A stretch of 64,000 nt of DNA, from assembly GCF_024494465.1 (NCBI RefSeq), contig NZ_JAETXM010000001.1:248001-312000 (forward strand). Reading direction: 5' to 3'. A program made the translations under genes and the position numbers. The number at the start of each line of letters is the position of its first letter. Position 1 is the stretch's first letter. The stretch comes from Bacillus sp. V3B. Its GTDB lineage: Bacteria > Bacillota > Bacilli > Bacillales > Cytobacillaceae. Below are positions 26,624 through 38,235 of this stretch, piece by piece. Under the pieces are notes generated by a model. The model was not told the origin of the DNA. It ran no database searches and saw nothing but the letters and a program-made list of their open reading frames with translations.

Positions 26624-27757
26624 GTGGTACAAGCCGCCTATATTCATATTCCTTTTTGTGAGCATATCTGCCATTATTGCGATTTTAATAAAATTTTTTT
26701 AAAAGGACAGCCTGTAGATGAGTATTTAACAGCACTTGAAGAGGAAATAAAACTCACGCTAGCAGAGACACCAACAAAAGAATTGCATTCTATTTTTGTT
26801 GGAGGAGGAACGCCTACAGCATTGAATGTAACGCAACTTGAAAAACTTTGTCAGATCATTCGGGGGCATTTACCTTTCAATGAAAGAGTAGAGTTTACGT
26901 TTGAAGCAAATCCCGGTGATCTATCGACGGACAAGCTAAGGGTTCTTTATGATTCAGGTGTAAATCGACTTAGTTTTGGTGTTCAGTCCTTTAACGATGA
27001 ACTTCTAAAAAAAATTGGTAGAACCCATAAGGCGGAAGATGTATTCCGTTCAGTTGATGCTGCAAAAAGGATTGGTTTTCATAATATTAGTCTAGATTTA
27101 ATTTATAGCTTACCTGGTCAAACTCTAGAGGATTTTAAACAAACGTTAGAAACTTCTTTCTCATTGGAAACGACCCATTTTTCAGGGTACTCGCTTATTA
27201 TCGAACCGAAAACCATTTTTTATCAATTGTTGAATAAAGGAAGGTTACAACTTCCTGATGAAGATGACGAAGCTGCGATGTATGAAATGCTAATGGACCA
27301 AATGAATAAGCATGGATATCAGCAATATGAAATCAGTAATTTTTCTAAAAAGGGTTATGAAAGTCGTCATAATTTAACGTATTGGAATAATGATTATTAT
27401 TATGGTTTTGGAGCAGGTGCTCATAGTTATCTAAATGGAGTGAGACGGTCAAATTATGGTCCGTTAAAAAAATATATGACTCCAATTAAAAATCGTCAAT
27501 TACCTATAATGGATGAGAATTTTTTAACAAGTAAAGAAATGTGGGAAGAAGAAATGTTTCTTGGGTTACGAAAAATAAAAGGTGTTTCAATCAATCATTT
27601 CTTACAAAAATTTGGTGAAAGTCCGCTTGTTATCTTTGAAAGTCAGATTGAGCAACTAAAGGAAAAAAAATTAATTGATGTGAGTGATAAATACATTTCT
27701 TTAACACAGCATGGTCGCTTCCTAGGGAACGAAGCATTTCAAGCATTTCTGTTATAA
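26624..27757 (+). CDS. hemW: Radical SAM heme chaperone HemW
   Basis: HemN-like radical SAM protein. The cluster motif CEHICHYCDF has phenylalanine rather than cysteine after the third cysteine. That marks HemW heme chaperones and not true coproporphyrinogen dehydrogenases, which have CxxxCxxCxC. GGGTP and the HemN C-terminal domain (FLGLRKIKGV) are also present. It has 377 residues. The GTG at 26624 follows AGGGGAG. It is often annotated as oxygen-independent coproporphyrinogen oxidase. Confidence 0.93.
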   Translation: MVQAAYIHIPFCEHICHYCDFNKIFLKGQPVDEYLTALEEEIKLTLAETPTKELHSIFVGGGTPTALNVTQLEKLCQIIRGHLPFNERVEFTFEANPGDLSTDKLRVLYDSGVNRLSFGVQSFNDELLKKIGRTHKAEDVFRSVDAAKRIGFHNISLDLIYSLPGQTLEDFKQTLETSFSLETTHFSGYSLIIEPKTIFYQLLNKGRLQLPDEDDEAAMYEMLMDQMNKHGYQQYEISNFSKKGYESRHNLTYWNNDYYYGFGAGAHSYLNGVRRSNYGPLKKYMTPIKNRQLPIMDENFLTSKEMWEEEMFLGLRKIKGVSINHFLQKFGESPLVIFESQIEQLKEKKLIDVSDKYISLTQHGRFLGNEAFQAFLL

Positions 27758-27871
27758 CGGTTGTGTTCATGATGATTGTGGAAAAATACTTTTAAATCAG
27801 CAATGCAATTGTTTAACAAAGCCTTTATAACAGAAAAAATAATTTGGATTGGTTTAGAATTCGCATTTTTA

Positions 27872-27901
27872 TTGACAGCCTACCCTCATATTTGATATTT
27901 T
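27872..27901 (+). promoter_or_regulatory. Predicted SigA promoter of the hrcA-dnaK operon
   Basis: Consensus TTGACA (27872-27877) and TATTTT (27896-27901) with an 18-base spacer. The predicted transcription start falls at the CIRCE operator, as expected for HrcA repression. Confidence 0.7.
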
Positions 27902-27911
27902 TATATTAGAA

Positions 27912-27938
27912 TTAGCACTCGGGAGTAATGAGTGCTAA
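27912..27938. promoter_or_regulatory. CIRCE operator
   Basis: Perfect TTAGCACTC (27912-27920), nine-base spacer, GAGTGCTAA (27930-27938). This is the HrcA binding site controlling class I heat-shock genes. It sits just before the hrcA ribosome binding site (27941-27946). Confidence 0.98.
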
Positions 27939-27952
27939 CAGAGGTGATGAAC

Positions 27953-28984
27953 ATGTTAACCGATCGTCAATTGCTTATTCTGCAGGTGATCGTTGATGAT
28001 TTCATCCAATTTGCCCAGCCGGTTGGTTCTCGGAGCTTAGCTAAAAAGGATGAGATATCGTTCAGTTCCGCCACAATTCGAAATGAAATGGCAGATTTAG
28101 AAGAACTAGGATTTATCGAAAAGACCCACACTTCTTCTGGTAGAATCCCATCAGAGAAGGGTTATCGATATTACGTTGATCATTTGCTTTCACCGCAGAA
28201 GTTAGATCATCATGAGATTCACACAATTAAGTCGATTTTTGCTGAACGAATCTATGAGATGGAAAAAATTGTCCAAAAGTCGGCCATGATTTTATCTGAG
28301 CTCACGAATTATACAGCTATTGTTCTCGGACCTGAGGGAAGGGAAAATAAGCTACGTAAAATTCAAATTGTTCCATTAAATAAAGAGACAGCAGTGGCGA
28401 TTATTATAACGGATACGGGTCATGTGGAAAATAAGATGTTTTATTTGCCAGAATCCATAAATACAGGTGAAATTGAGAAGCTTGTCAATATTTTAAATGA
28501 TCGCCTCGCAGGGGTTCCACTTGACCATTTGCATGATAAAATGCTCAAGGAAGTGGCCGTCCTTCTTCGTCAGCATATTCAAAACTATGATCTTATGTTG
28601 AATCTAATGGCTGATTCCCTAAAGGTATCGCATAATGAAAAGTTATTCTTCGGTGGAAAAACCAATATGCTTAGCCAACCGGAGTTTCATGATATCGATA
28701 AAGTACGTAATTTGCTTCAGTTAATTGAGCAAGAGGATGGTTTTTATGATATTATTCGGAAGAATCCGAGTGGCATTCATGTGAAGATCGGTCGAGAAAA
28801 TAATAATTCTGTGATGGATGATTGTAGCTTCATTACTGCATCTTACTCGATTGGAAAGGAGCAATTAGGTTCCATTGCTATTCTTGGACCAACAAGAATG
28901 GAATATTCTCGAGTCATTAGTTTAATGGATTTTTTGTCGAAGGATTTAACAACGGTCTTAACAAAACTGTATCAAATGGAATAG
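27953..28984 (+). CDS. hrcA: Heat-inducible transcription repressor HrcA
   Basis: Represses class I heat-shock genes by binding CIRCE; GroEL keeps it active. The winged-helix domain is at the N-terminus ([16 protein letters not shown]), followed by a GAF-like and a small insertion domain. The ATG at 27953 is six bases after GAGGTG and gives 343 residues. Upstream in-frame ATGs overlap the ribosome binding site or CIRCE. First gene of hrcA-grpE-dnaK-dnaJ. Confidence 0.97.
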   Translation: MLTDRQLLILQVIVDDFIQFAQPVGSRSLAKKDEISFSSATIRNEMADLEELGFIEKTHTSSGRIPSEKGYRYYVDHLLSPQKLDHHEIHTIKSIFAERIYEMEKIVQKSAMILSELTNYTAIVLGPEGRENKLRKIQIVPLNKETAVAIIITDTGHVENKMFYLPESINTGEIEKLVNILNDRLAGVPLDHLHDKMLKEVAVLLRQHIQNYDLMLNLMADSLKVSHNEKLFFGGKTNMLSQPEFHDIDKVRNLLQLIEQEDGFYDIIRKNPSGIHVKIGRENNNSVMDDCSFITASYSIGKEQLGSIAILGPTRMEYSRVISLMDFLSKDLTTVLTKLYQME

Positions 28985-29097
28985 ACGTGGAAATATTGAT
29001 AAGGGTGGAAGTTGCCTTTCCATCCCTTTCAATATGTTTTCATATAAAACTTTAATATTTATGTGCTTATGCATTTTATTTAAGGGAGGTGACAAGG

Positions 29098-29703
29098 ATG
29101 ACAAAAAAAGATTTAAATGAAGAAGAATCAATTATACAAACTGCTGGCGTAAAAGCAGAAGAAGAAGAAATTGAAGCTGTTTTTGCTGAAGGAGAGCTTC
29201 CAACAGAGGAAGAGAACAGCAATCAAGAGTTACAGGTTGAATTAGAAGAAGTTAAAAAGCAAAATGTAGAGTTAGCAGCGAAGCTTGAAGAGGCAGAAAA
29301 TCGAATTCTTCGTATGCAAGCAGACTTTGAAAATTCCCGTCGCCGTGCAAGACTTGATCTTGAAGCGACTGAAAAATATAAATCACAAAGCTTAATTACT
29401 GAATTATTGCCTGCAATCGATAATTTTGAAAGAGCATTAAAAATGGAAGCGGACAATGACCAGGCTAAATCCTTATTAGAGGGGATGGAAATGGTTTATC
29501 GCAGCTTACTAGATGCTTTGAAAAAGGAAGGTGCAGAGCAGCTTGAAGTAGTTGGAAAAGAGTTTGATCCTCATTTGCATCAAGCCATTATGCAAGTAGA
29601 AGATTCAAATTTTGATTCTAACATTGTTGTAGAAGAATTACAAAAAGGCTATATGTTAAAGGATCGAATCATTCGTCCAGCGATGGTCAAAGTAAATCAA
29701 TAA
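29098..29703 (+). CDS. grpE: Nucleotide exchange factor GrpE
   Basis: Releases ADP from DnaK. An acidic, poorly ordered N-terminus precedes a long coiled coil (about residues 45-100, with [15 protein letters not shown]) and a C-terminal beta domain ([20 protein letters not shown]). It has 201 residues. The ATG at 29098 is placed after GGGAGGTG. An in-frame GTG at 29089 lies within that site. Confidence 0.97.
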   Translation: MTKKDLNEEESIIQTAGVKAEEEEIEAVFAEGELPTEEENSNQELQVELEEVKKQNVELAAKLEEAENRILRMQADFENSRRRARLDLEATEKYKSQSLITELLPAIDNFERALKMEADNDQAKSLLEGMEMVYRSLLDALKKEGAEQLEVVGKEFDPHLHQAIMQVEDSNFDSNIVVEELQKGYMLKDRIIRPAMVKVNQ

Positions 29704-31560
<1,857 letters not shown>

Positions 31561-31561
31561 A

Positions 31562-31886
31562 AAAGGTCGGATAAGGTCGAAACGTCCTGTCATGCAGAGC
31601 CTGATTGATTTTTCTAAGGGCTAAAGCCCAAAGAAAAATCTTATTGCAACGCCGACACTCGTACATCCGTATAATTCGCGAAAGCGCCTTGTCCATGAGG
31701 AACGCAGACTAAAACCGCCACATCCTGTGGCAACGTCTGCATGATCCGCATCTTATGGGCCGCAAGCTTAAGACGAGTCGGCATGAAGGATTGTTCTTTA
31801 ACCTTCATGATGGATTGGCTAGAAATAAGAGCGGCTAGGCGCTGTAGCTAGATAAATAAAAGCTTTGCTTAAGCAAAACCAGTTAA
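31562..31886 (+). repeat. Interspersed palindromic repeat, copy B (two modules)
   Basis: Fills most of the 458-base dnaK-dnaJ gap. Module 1 includes 31582-31622, identical at 39 of 41 positions to 40129-40169 in copy C, plus a shared AAAAATCTTAT block. Module 2 contains the hairpin CATGAAGG/CCTTCATG (31782-31809) with the family loop TTGTTCTTTAA, and ends in GGCTAGGCGCTG and AGCTAGATAA. The short inverted repeats could fold in read-through RNA from dnaK. Confidence 0.7.
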
Positions 31887-31887
31887 A

Positions 31888-31930
31888 AAAGTCAAAGTCA
31901 GGTCTAACTTGGCTTTGGCTTTTATTTTTT
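31888..31930 (+). terminator. Terminator between dnaK and dnaJ
   Basis: A stem of about 13 pairs including several G-U pairs (AAGTCAAAGTCAGG against CTTGGCTTTGGCTT), then TTATTTTTT. It would allow lower dnaJ than dnaK expression. Confidence 0.65.
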
Positions 31931-32018
31931 AGAGACATAGGAATATAGAATTTATTGCAAGAAGGATGAAAGAAATGTTACAATAATTTTTATGTGAAAT
32001 GATCGGGGAGTGGCAATT

Positions 32019-33143
32019 ATGAGTAAAAGAGATTATTATGAGGTACTTGGCGTAAGTAATAGTGCTTCAAAAGATGAAATAAAAAAAGCATATCGAAAAC
32101 TTTCAAAGAAATATCATCCGGATATAAATAAAGAGCCGGATGCTGATGAGAAATTTAAAGAAGTAAAAGAAGCATATGAAGTATTAAGTGATGATCAAAA
32201 ACGCTCCCACTATGATCAATTTGGGCACACTGATCCAAATCAAGGTTTTGGTGGTGGCGGTGATTTTGGTGGTTTCGGTGGTTTTGAGGATATTTTCAGC
32301 ACCTTCTTTGGTGGTGGTGGCGGAAGACATCGTGACCCAAATGCGCCAAGACAAGGGGCGGACTTACAATATACGATGGCTTTAGCATTCGAGGATGCTG
32401 TTTTTGGTAAAGAAACAGAAATTGAAATACCACGTGAGGAAACATGTGAAACCTGTAATGGATCTGGTGCAAAAAAAGGAACCAAGCCAGAGACATGTTC
32501 ACATTGTAATGGAAGTGGTCAATTAAATATTGAACAAAATACTCCATTTGGTAAAATCGTCAACAGACGTGTATGTACTTACTGTAATGGTACTGGTCAA
32601 GAAATTAAGCATAAATGTGCTACATGTGGTGGAGCAGGTAAGGTGAAGAAACGACGCAAAATTACTGTTAAAATCCCAGCTGGTATTGATGATGGACAGC
32701 AGTTGCGCATGAGCGGTCAAGGTGAACCAGGTGTTAACGGGGGACCAGCAGGAGATTTATATGTAGTGTTTCATATCCGCTCACATGAATTTTTTGAACG
32801 CGATGGTGAAGATGTTTATTGTGAAATGCCTATCACCTTTGCACAGGCTGCACTTGGAGATGAAATTGAAGTCCCAACCCTACATGGAAAAATAAAGTTG
32901 AAAGTGCCTTCAGGAACACAAACAGGAACAAAATTCCGTTTAAGAGGAAAAGGAATTCCAAATGTCAGAGGTCGTGGACAAGGTGATCAACATATCATTG
33001 TGAAAGTGATTACGCCAACCAAGCTGACAGAAAAACAAAAGCAATTACTAGAAGAATTTGCTGAAATTAGTGGGTCAGCTCTTAAGGATGATCAAGAAGA
33101 GGGATTTTTTGATAAAGTAAAAAGAGCCTTTAAGGGTGAATAA
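32019..33143 (+). CDS. dnaJ: Chaperone protein DnaJ (Hsp40)
   Basis: Co-chaperone that stimulates DnaK ATPase and delivers substrates. The J domain has the HPD motif (YHPDINK, about residue 33), followed by a Gly/Phe-rich linker and four CxxCxGxG repeats ([32 protein letters not shown]), then the C-terminal substrate domains. It has 374 residues. The ATG at 32019 follows GGGGAG. An in-frame GTG at 32010 overlaps that site. Confidence 0.98.
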   Translation: MSKRDYYEVLGVSNSASKDEIKKAYRKLSKKYHPDINKEPDADEKFKEVKEAYEVLSDDQKRSHYDQFGHTDPNQGFGGGGDFGGFGGFEDIFSTFFGGGGGRHRDPNAPRQGADLQYTMALAFEDAVFGKETEIEIPREETCETCNGSGAKKGTKPETCSHCNGSGQLNIEQNTPFGKIVNRRVCTYCNGTGQEIKHKCATCGGAGKVKKRRKITVKIPAGIDDGQQLRMSGQGEPGVNGGPAGDLYVVFHIRSHEFFERDGEDVYCEMPITFAQAALGDEIEVPTLHGKIKLKVPSGTQTGTKFRLRGKGIPNVRGRGQGDQHIIVKVITPTKLTEKQKQLLEEFAEISGSALKDDQEEGFFDKVKRAFKGE

Positions 33144-33164
33144 TTAGGAATGGAGTTGGTAGTT

Positions 33165-34103
33165 TTGAAATGGTCAGAAATTAGTATTCATACGACAACT
33201 GAAGCAATCGAACCAATTTCAAATATTTTACATGAAGCAGGTGCTAGTGGGGTTGTGATTGAAGATCCATTTGAACTTGTAAGAGAAAGAGAAGATCGTT
33301 TCGGTGAAATCTACCAACTTGATCCAAAAGATTACCCTGAAGAAGGTGTTATGGTTAAGGCTTATTTGCCTATCAATAGCTTTTTAGGTGAAACGGTCGA
33401 TGAAATCAAAGAAGCTATAAATAATTTGATTCTATATAATATCGATATCGGAAAAAACAGTGTATCTCTTTCTGAGGTTCATGAAGAAGAGTGGGCAACT
33501 GCTTGGAAAAAATATTATCATCCGGTAAAAATTTCTGAGCGTTTTACGATTGTTCCGACTTGGGAAGAGTATACACCAGTAAACAGTGATGAACTTATTA
33601 TTGAATTAGATCCTGGAATGGCATTTGGCACTGGGACTCATCCAACTACCGTTATGAGTATTCAAGCATTGGAGCGAACCGTAAAAAAAGGTGATGCTGT
33701 TATTGATGTAGGTACAGGATCAGGAGTATTGAGTATTGCATCCGCAATGTTAGGTGCGGAGAAAGTTAGAGCATTAGATTTAGACGAAGTGGCTGTTCAG
33801 TCTGCAAAGTTAAATTTAAAGCTAAATAAGGTACATGATATTGTAGATGTTTCACAAAATAATCTGCTTGAAGGCATTAGTGAGACCGCTGATGTCATTG
33901 TGGCAAATATTCTTGCAGAAGTGATTTTACGTTTTACCGAAGATGCGGCTAAACTTGTTAAGCCGGATGGATACTTTATTACAGCTGGTATTATCCAACC
34001 GAAAAAAGAGCAAGTAAAGGAATCTATTGAAGCCGCTGGTTTTGAGATAATAGAAACATTGCAAATGGAAGACTGGGTCGCTTTTATTGCAAAAAGAAAA
34101 TAA
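33165..34103 (+). CDS. prmA: Ribosomal protein L11 methyltransferase
   Basis: Methylates ribosomal protein uL11 using SAM. The N-terminal substrate domain is followed by a methyltransferase core with [24 protein letters not shown] and VANILAEV. The TTG at 33165 gives [10 protein letters not shown], as in homologues, and lies about nine bases after GGAG. The ATG at 33150 overlaps that site. It has 312 residues. Confidence 0.95.
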   Translation: MKWSEISIHTTTEAIEPISNILHEAGASGVVIEDPFELVREREDRFGEIYQLDPKDYPEEGVMVKAYLPINSFLGETVDEIKEAINNLILYNIDIGKNSVSLSEVHEEEWATAWKKYYHPVKISERFTIVPTWEEYTPVNSDELIIELDPGMAFGTGTHPTTVMSIQALERTVKKGDAVIDVGTGSGVLSIASAMLGAEKVRALDLDEVAVQSAKLNLKLNKVHDIVDVSQNNLLEGISETADVIVANILAEVILRFTEDAAKLVKPDGYFITAGIIQPKKEQVKESIEAAGFEIIETLQMEDWVAFIAKRK

Positions 34104-34107
34104 GTTT

Positions 34108-34142
34108 AAAAAAGGGTTTGTGTTTTTTTACACACCCTTTTT
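34108..34142 (+). terminator. Terminator after prmA
   Basis: AAAAAGGG/CCCTTTTT stem with an inner TTGTGT/ACACA stem and a T-rich loop and tail, directly after the prmA stop. Confidence 0.75.
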
Positions 34143-34246
34143 ATCTATTTTGCGATAATAGTTAGTTGCAGCGGCTAGTTGCTTAAGGTCTTTCGTTTAT
34201 CACAGTTTTACAAGTTGCTTTCACTTTATATAAGGACGGTGCAGGG

Positions 34247-34996
34247 ATGCAACGATATTTTGCTTCCTATTCAACAGAAAATGATTGTTTTATAGTCACT
34301 GGCGAGGATTGTCATCATATCGCTAAAGTTATGAGGATGAAGGAAAAGGATCAAATTATTTGTGTTAGTGAAGAACAAAGAACGGCTGTATGTTCGATTG
34401 CAGAAATTTCCACTGACTTCGTTAAGGCTTATGTTATAGAATGGAAAGAAGAGTCTGTCGAGCTACCTGTTCATGTAACCATTGTGAGCGGATTGCCTAA
34501 AGGGGATAAGCTTGAGTGGATTATTCAAAAGGGTACTGAACTTGGAGCCGCACAGTTTATCCCTTTTACTGCAGCTCGTTCTGTCGTAAAGTGGGATGAA
34601 AAAAAAGCAGATAAAAAAGTAAACCGTTGGACAAGAATTGCGAAAGAGGCTGCTGAACAATCCCATCGAAGTTTAGTACCAGAGGTTATGCACCCTTTAA
34701 ATATGAAGGCCCTTATTAAAGCAGGAGAGCCATATGATGTGAAATTGATCGCTTTTGAGGAAAAGGCTAAAGAGGGAGAAACGTCCGTTCTCACTAGAAA
34801 CTTGCAGCAACTCAAAGCCGGTTCATCTCTTTTGATCGTTTTTGGTCCTGAAGGTGGTTTAACTTCTGAAGAAGTAGAAATACTGACAAAAAACGGTTAT
34901 CAAGCCTGTGGACTAGGGCCAAGAATTTTACGGACAGAAACAGCCCCATTATATTTATTATCCGCTGTTTCCTATCATTTAGAATTATTGAGGTGA
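34247..34996 (+). CDS. rsmE: 16S rRNA (uracil-1498-N3)-methyltransferase
   Basis: SPOUT-class enzyme that methylates U1498 of 16S rRNA. A PUA-like N-terminal domain (CHHIAKVMRMK) is followed by the knotted SAM domain, with QKGTELGAAQFIPF, IVFGPEGGLTSEE and LGPRILRTETA. It has 249 residues and is followed after seven bases by mtaB. Confidence 0.96.
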   Translation: MQRYFASYSTENDCFIVTGEDCHHIAKVMRMKEKDQIICVSEEQRTAVCSIAEISTDFVKAYVIEWKEESVELPVHVTIVSGLPKGDKLEWIIQKGTELGAAQFIPFTAARSVVKWDEKKADKKVNRWTRIAKEAAEQSHRSLVPEVMHPLNMKALIKAGEPYDVKLIAFEEKAKEGETSVLTRNLQQLKAGSSLLIVFGPEGGLTSEEVEILTKNGYQACGLGPRILRTETAPLYLLSAVSYHLELLR

Positions 34997-35003
34997 AGTA
35001 TTC

Positions 35004-36353
35004 ATGCAAACAGTTGCATTCCATACACTAGGTTGTAAAGTAAATCATTATGAAACAGAAGCGATCTGGCAAATTTTCAAACAAGAAGGCTATGAGCGCG
35101 TTGAATTTGAATCGAGATCAGATGTTTATATTATCAATACTTGTACGGTAACGAATACTGGTGATAAAAAAAGTCGCCAAGTTATTCGTCGAGCAATCAG
35201 AAAAAATCCGGATGCAGTTGTTTGTGTTACAGGTTGTTATGCTCAAACTTCTCCTGCAGAAATTATGGCAATTCCAGGGGTAGATATTGTTATCGGAACT
35301 CAAGATCGAATGAAAATGCTTTCCTATATTGAAGAGTACAAAAAAGAACGTCAACCAATTAATGCCGTTGGAAATATTATGAAAAGTCGTGTGTACGAAG
35401 AATTAGATGTTCCTGCCTTTACAGATCGAACTCGAGCTTCCTTGAAAATTCAGGAGGGTTGTAATAACTTTTGTACGTTCTGTATTATTCCATGGGCTAG
35501 AGGTTTAATGCGTTCTCGGGACCCGAAAGAAGTTATTCGTCAAGCACAACAACTTGTGGATGCAGGCTACAAAGAGATTGTTTTGACTGGAATTCATACA
35601 GGTGGATATGGTGAAGATATGAAGGATTACAACTTTGCTAGGCTTCTAAAAGATTTGGAGGCACAGGTAAAAGGGCTAAAAAGACTTCGTATTTCTTCAA
35701 TTGAAGCAAGCCAAATTACTGACGAAGTAATTGAAGTGATCGATCAATCAAACGTAATCGTTAGACATTTGCATATTCCGATTCAATCCGCCTCCAACAC
35801 GGTTTTGAAAAGAATGAGAAGAAAATATACAATGGAGTTCTTTGCAGAAAGACTATCTCGATTGAAAGAGGCTCTTCCAGGTTTGGCGGTTACTTCTGAT
35901 GTCATTGTTGGTTTCCCAGGAGAGACAGAAGAAGAGTTCATGGAAACATATCAATTTGTAAAAGATCATCAATTTTCTGAGCTTCACGTATTCCCTTATT
36001 CAAAAAGGACAGGCACTCCAGCTGCGAGAATGGATGATCAGGTAGATGAAGAAGTGAAAAATGAGCGTGTTCATCGTCTAATCTCTTTGTCTGATCAGTT
36101 AGCAAAGGAATATGCTTCAACGTTTGAAGGAGAAGTTCTTGAAGTGATTCCAGAGGAAAGATACAAAGAAGGTTCAGATAAAGGTTTATTTGTTGGTTTT
36201 ACAGACAATTATTTGAAGGTGGTCTTTCCAGCGACAGAAGAAATGATTGGTAAAATTGTAAAAGTAAAAATAGAAACATCTGGTTATCCTTATAGTGAGG
36301 GTCATTTTGTTCGAGTGTTAGAAGACGGTGAACTAAGTGATCAGGCTGTTTAG
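35004..36353 (+). CDS. mtaB: tRNA t6A37 methylthiotransferase MtaB
   Basis: Radical SAM enzyme that adds a methylthio group to t6A37 of ANN-decoding tRNAs (YqeV in B. subtilis). The UPF0004 domain has three cluster cysteines (LGCKVN, NTCTVT, VTGCYA). The radical SAM domain has CNNFCTFC (about residue 152), and a C-terminal TRAM domain follows. It has 449 residues. Cysteine spacing and the LGCKVN start distinguish it from MiaB. Confidence 0.95.
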   Translation: MQTVAFHTLGCKVNHYETEAIWQIFKQEGYERVEFESRSDVYIINTCTVTNTGDKKSRQVIRRAIRKNPDAVVCVTGCYAQTSPAEIMAIPGVDIVIGTQDRMKMLSYIEEYKKERQPINAVGNIMKSRVYEELDVPAFTDRTRASLKIQEGCNNFCTFCIIPWARGLMRSRDPKEVIRQAQQLVDAGYKEIVLTGIHTGGYGEDMKDYNFARLLKDLEAQVKGLKRLRISSIEASQITDEVIEVIDQSNVIVRHLHIPIQSASNTVLKRMRRKYTMEFFAERLSRLKEALPGLAVTSDVIVGFPGETEEEFMETYQFVKDHQFSELHVFPYSKRTGTPAARMDDQVDEEVKNERVHRLISLSDQLAKEYASTFEGEVLEVIPEERYKEGSDKGLFVGFTDNYLKVVFPATEEMIGKIVKVKIETSGYPYSEGHFVRVLEDGELSDQAV

Positions 36354-36509
36354 TGATAATAATGCTCTTTCAATAGATGTGTTCTGTAGTTTTAGTTATA
36401 ATATAAGAATGGATAAGTTTTCTGAACTTGGCTTGTGACCTCGAGATTGAAATATAGAATAAAAATGTATCTTTTCGTCAAAAACACATAGAAGCAGGTC
36501 GAATTTCAG

Positions 36510-36538
36510 TTGACCTTGTTTCTCTATTATATTATAAT
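36510..36538 (+). promoter_or_regulatory. Predicted SigA promoter of rpsU-yqeY
   Basis: TTGACC (36510-36515), 17-base spacer, perfect TATAAT (36533-36538), about 65 bases before rpsU. One of the best promoter matches in the window. Confidence 0.75.
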
Positions 36539-36603
36539 TGCAAAGTACATGATATTCCATGTGTTTGATGTAAGTGTGTTGTGCTCGGAGGGAGGGAAAG
36601 AGA

Positions 36604-36777
36604 ATGTCTAAAACTGTCGTTCGTAAAAACGAATCGCTTGAAGATGCTCTTCGACGCTTCAAACGTACTGTTTCTAAATCAGGTACTATACAAGAAGCTA
36701 GAAAGCGCGAATTCTATGAAAAACCTAGCGTAAAACGTAAGAAGAAGTCTGAAGCTGCAAGAAAACGTAAGTTCTAA
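36604..36777 (+). CDS. rpsU: 30S ribosomal protein S21
   Basis: Small, very basic 57-residue subunit protein, starting [19 protein letters not shown] and ending in a [14 protein letters not shown] tail. The ATG at 36604 follows GGAGGGAAAGAG. The rpsU-yqeY pair is conserved in Firmicutes. Confidence 0.98.
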   Translation: MSKTVVRKNESLEDALRRFKRTVSKSGTIQEARKREFYEKPSVKRKKKSEAARKRKF

Positions 36778-36792
36778 GAGAGGGTGTAATTC

Positions 36793-37236
36793 ATGAGTCT
36801 TCTCGAACGTTTAAATTCTGATATAAAGCAAGCTATGAAAAACAAAGAAAAAGATAAGCTTACTGTCATTCGAATGATTAAGTCTTCGATTCAAAATGAA
36901 GCAATCAAGTCTGGCAAAGCGTTATCTGAAGAAGACGAATTAACTGTCCTTTCACGTGAAGTCAAACAGCGCAAGGACTCCCTCCACGAATTTGATAAAG
37001 CAGGTCGACAAGATCTTGTTGAAAAAATTCGTACTGAATTACAGTACGTAGAGTTATATATGCCTAAGCAGCTTTCTGAAAAAGAAGTGACTGAAATTGT
37101 TAAACAAGCTATTTCAGAAACAGGTGCTTCATCAAAAGCAGAAATGGGTAAAGTGATGGCAGTAATTATGCCAAAGGTTAAAGGAAAAGCAGATGGATCG
37201 CTTGTAAATAAACTTGTACAACAACACCTTTCATAA
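36793..37236 (+). CDS. yqeY: YqeY, GatB/YqeY domain protein
   Basis: Protein of 147 residues with two helical domains related to the tail of GatB, the tRNA-amidotransferase subunit. It may bind tRNA but its function is unproven. Conserved segments are [14 protein letters not shown] and the C-terminal [18 protein letters not shown]. It lies 15 bases after rpsU. Confidence 0.94.
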   Translation: MSLLERLNSDIKQAMKNKEKDKLTVIRMIKSSIQNEAIKSGKALSEEDELTVLSREVKQRKDSLHEFDKAGRQDLVEKIRTELQYVELYMPKQLSEKEVTEIVKQAISETGASSKAEMGKVMAVIMPKVKGKADGSLVNKLVQQHLS

Positions 37237-37258
37237 AAAAAATTTGATTAACCAGTAT

Positions 37259-37286
37259 AAAAGACTGCAGGGAACTGCAGTCTTTT
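37259..37286 (+). terminator. Terminator after yqeY
   Basis: Twelve-bp stem AAAAGACTGCAG/CTGCAGTCTTTT with a GGAA tetraloop and T tail. Confidence 0.92.
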
Positions 37287-37380
37287 TAACATTTTTACCG
37301 TGTTAATGATGATCGCTTAGAAAATTGCCTTTTGTGTAGGTAAGCTTGATCTTTTAATAAAACCAACATTTTAATAAAAA

Positions 37381-37406
37381 TGAAACTATTTCATTTTATA
37401 AACGTA
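37381..37406 (+). promoter_or_regulatory. SigW-type promoter of the nfeD-floA operon
   Basis: TGAAAC (37381-37386), exactly 16 bases, CGTA (37403-37406). This fits the SigW envelope-stress consensus and matches the known SigW control of the yqeZ-floA-yqfB operon in B. subtilis. Confidence 0.88.
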
Positions 37407-37446
37407 ATGTATATTAGGTTAAAATAATGAAAGGAGGATACTATGG

Positions 37447-38223
37447 ATGGTAAGAAGATACCGTGCATTTATATCTAGTTTATTGGCTGTTTTTCTGCTT
37501 GCTTATCCAATTTATGTTAACGCTTTTACGGTAATTAGAGATGGACAAACAAACAGTACTTTTCTGTATCAACTTGCTGAGTTTATCACCAATCCAATTG
37601 TCATCCCTATTTTATTAACAATCGGTTTTTTAGGATTTGTCGTTGAATTGTTTACCCCAAGGATTGGACTTCCTGGAATAATTGGTCTTTTAGGATTCCT
37701 TTTGTTTTTCTATGGACATTTAGTTGTAGGGTTGGCAGACCTAAACACGGTCATATTATTTGTTGTCGGAATTGTTCTTATTTTATTAGAATTAGTATTA
37801 CCAGGTGGGATTATTGGTATTTTGGGATTTGCGGCTTTTTTAGCTAGCTTTTTTCTTGCGGCTGAGGATTTCGTTCATACTGGCATTTCTTTACTTATTG
37901 CGTTTGTGATTTCGATTTTAGCCTCAGTGGTTATGATAAAGGTGTATGATAAAAAAATGAAGTTTTTTAAAAAGTTAATTTTAACAGATTCAACAAGTAC
38001 AGAAAGTGGATATGTGTCCAACCGAAATCGAACAGAACTAATTGGCATTAGTGGTTATGCTTTAACAGATTTACGTCCCTCTGGTACGATTATTCTAGAG
38101 GATGAAAGAGTTGATGTTGTTTCAGAAGGTGGCTTTATCAAGAAAGGTGCCACAGTAAAGGTTGTAAAGGTGGAAGGTTCCAGAATTGTTGTTCGAGAAG
38201 TAATGAATTTAAAAAAAGATTAG
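37447..38223 (+). CDS. NfeD family membrane protein, short form
   Basis: Membrane partner of the flotillin-like FloA. The protein has 258 residues: a signal peptide or first helix (about 5-27), four or five further membrane helices with PRIGLPGIIGLLGF and VLPGGIIGILGF, and a C-terminal OB-fold domain (GISGYALTDLRPSGTIILEDER). The B. subtilis equivalent YqeZ is much longer (about 437 residues as I recall) because of an N-terminal ClpP-like serine protease domain, which is absent here. The ATG at 37447 is eight bases after AAAGGAGG, so the short form is not a truncation artefact of start choice. Confidence 0.9.
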   Translation: MVRRYRAFISSLLAVFLLAYPIYVNAFTVIRDGQTNSTFLYQLAEFITNPIVIPILLTIGFLGFVVELFTPRIGLPGIIGLLGFLLFFYGHLVVGLADLNTVILFVVGIVLILLELVLPGGIIGILGFAAFLASFFLAAEDFVHTGISLLIAFVISILASVVMIKVYDKKMKFFKKLILTDSTSTESGYVSNRNRTELIGISGYALTDLRPSGTIILEDERVDVVSEGGFIKKGATVKVVKVEGSRIVVREVMNLKKD

Positions 38224-38235
38224 AGGAGGATTATA

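Noticed and set aside
26624-27757. Calling this gene hemN (coproporphyrinogen dehydrogenase)
   Set aside because: The residue after the third cluster cysteine is Phe (CDF), and not the fourth Cys needed by true HemN; HemW fits better.
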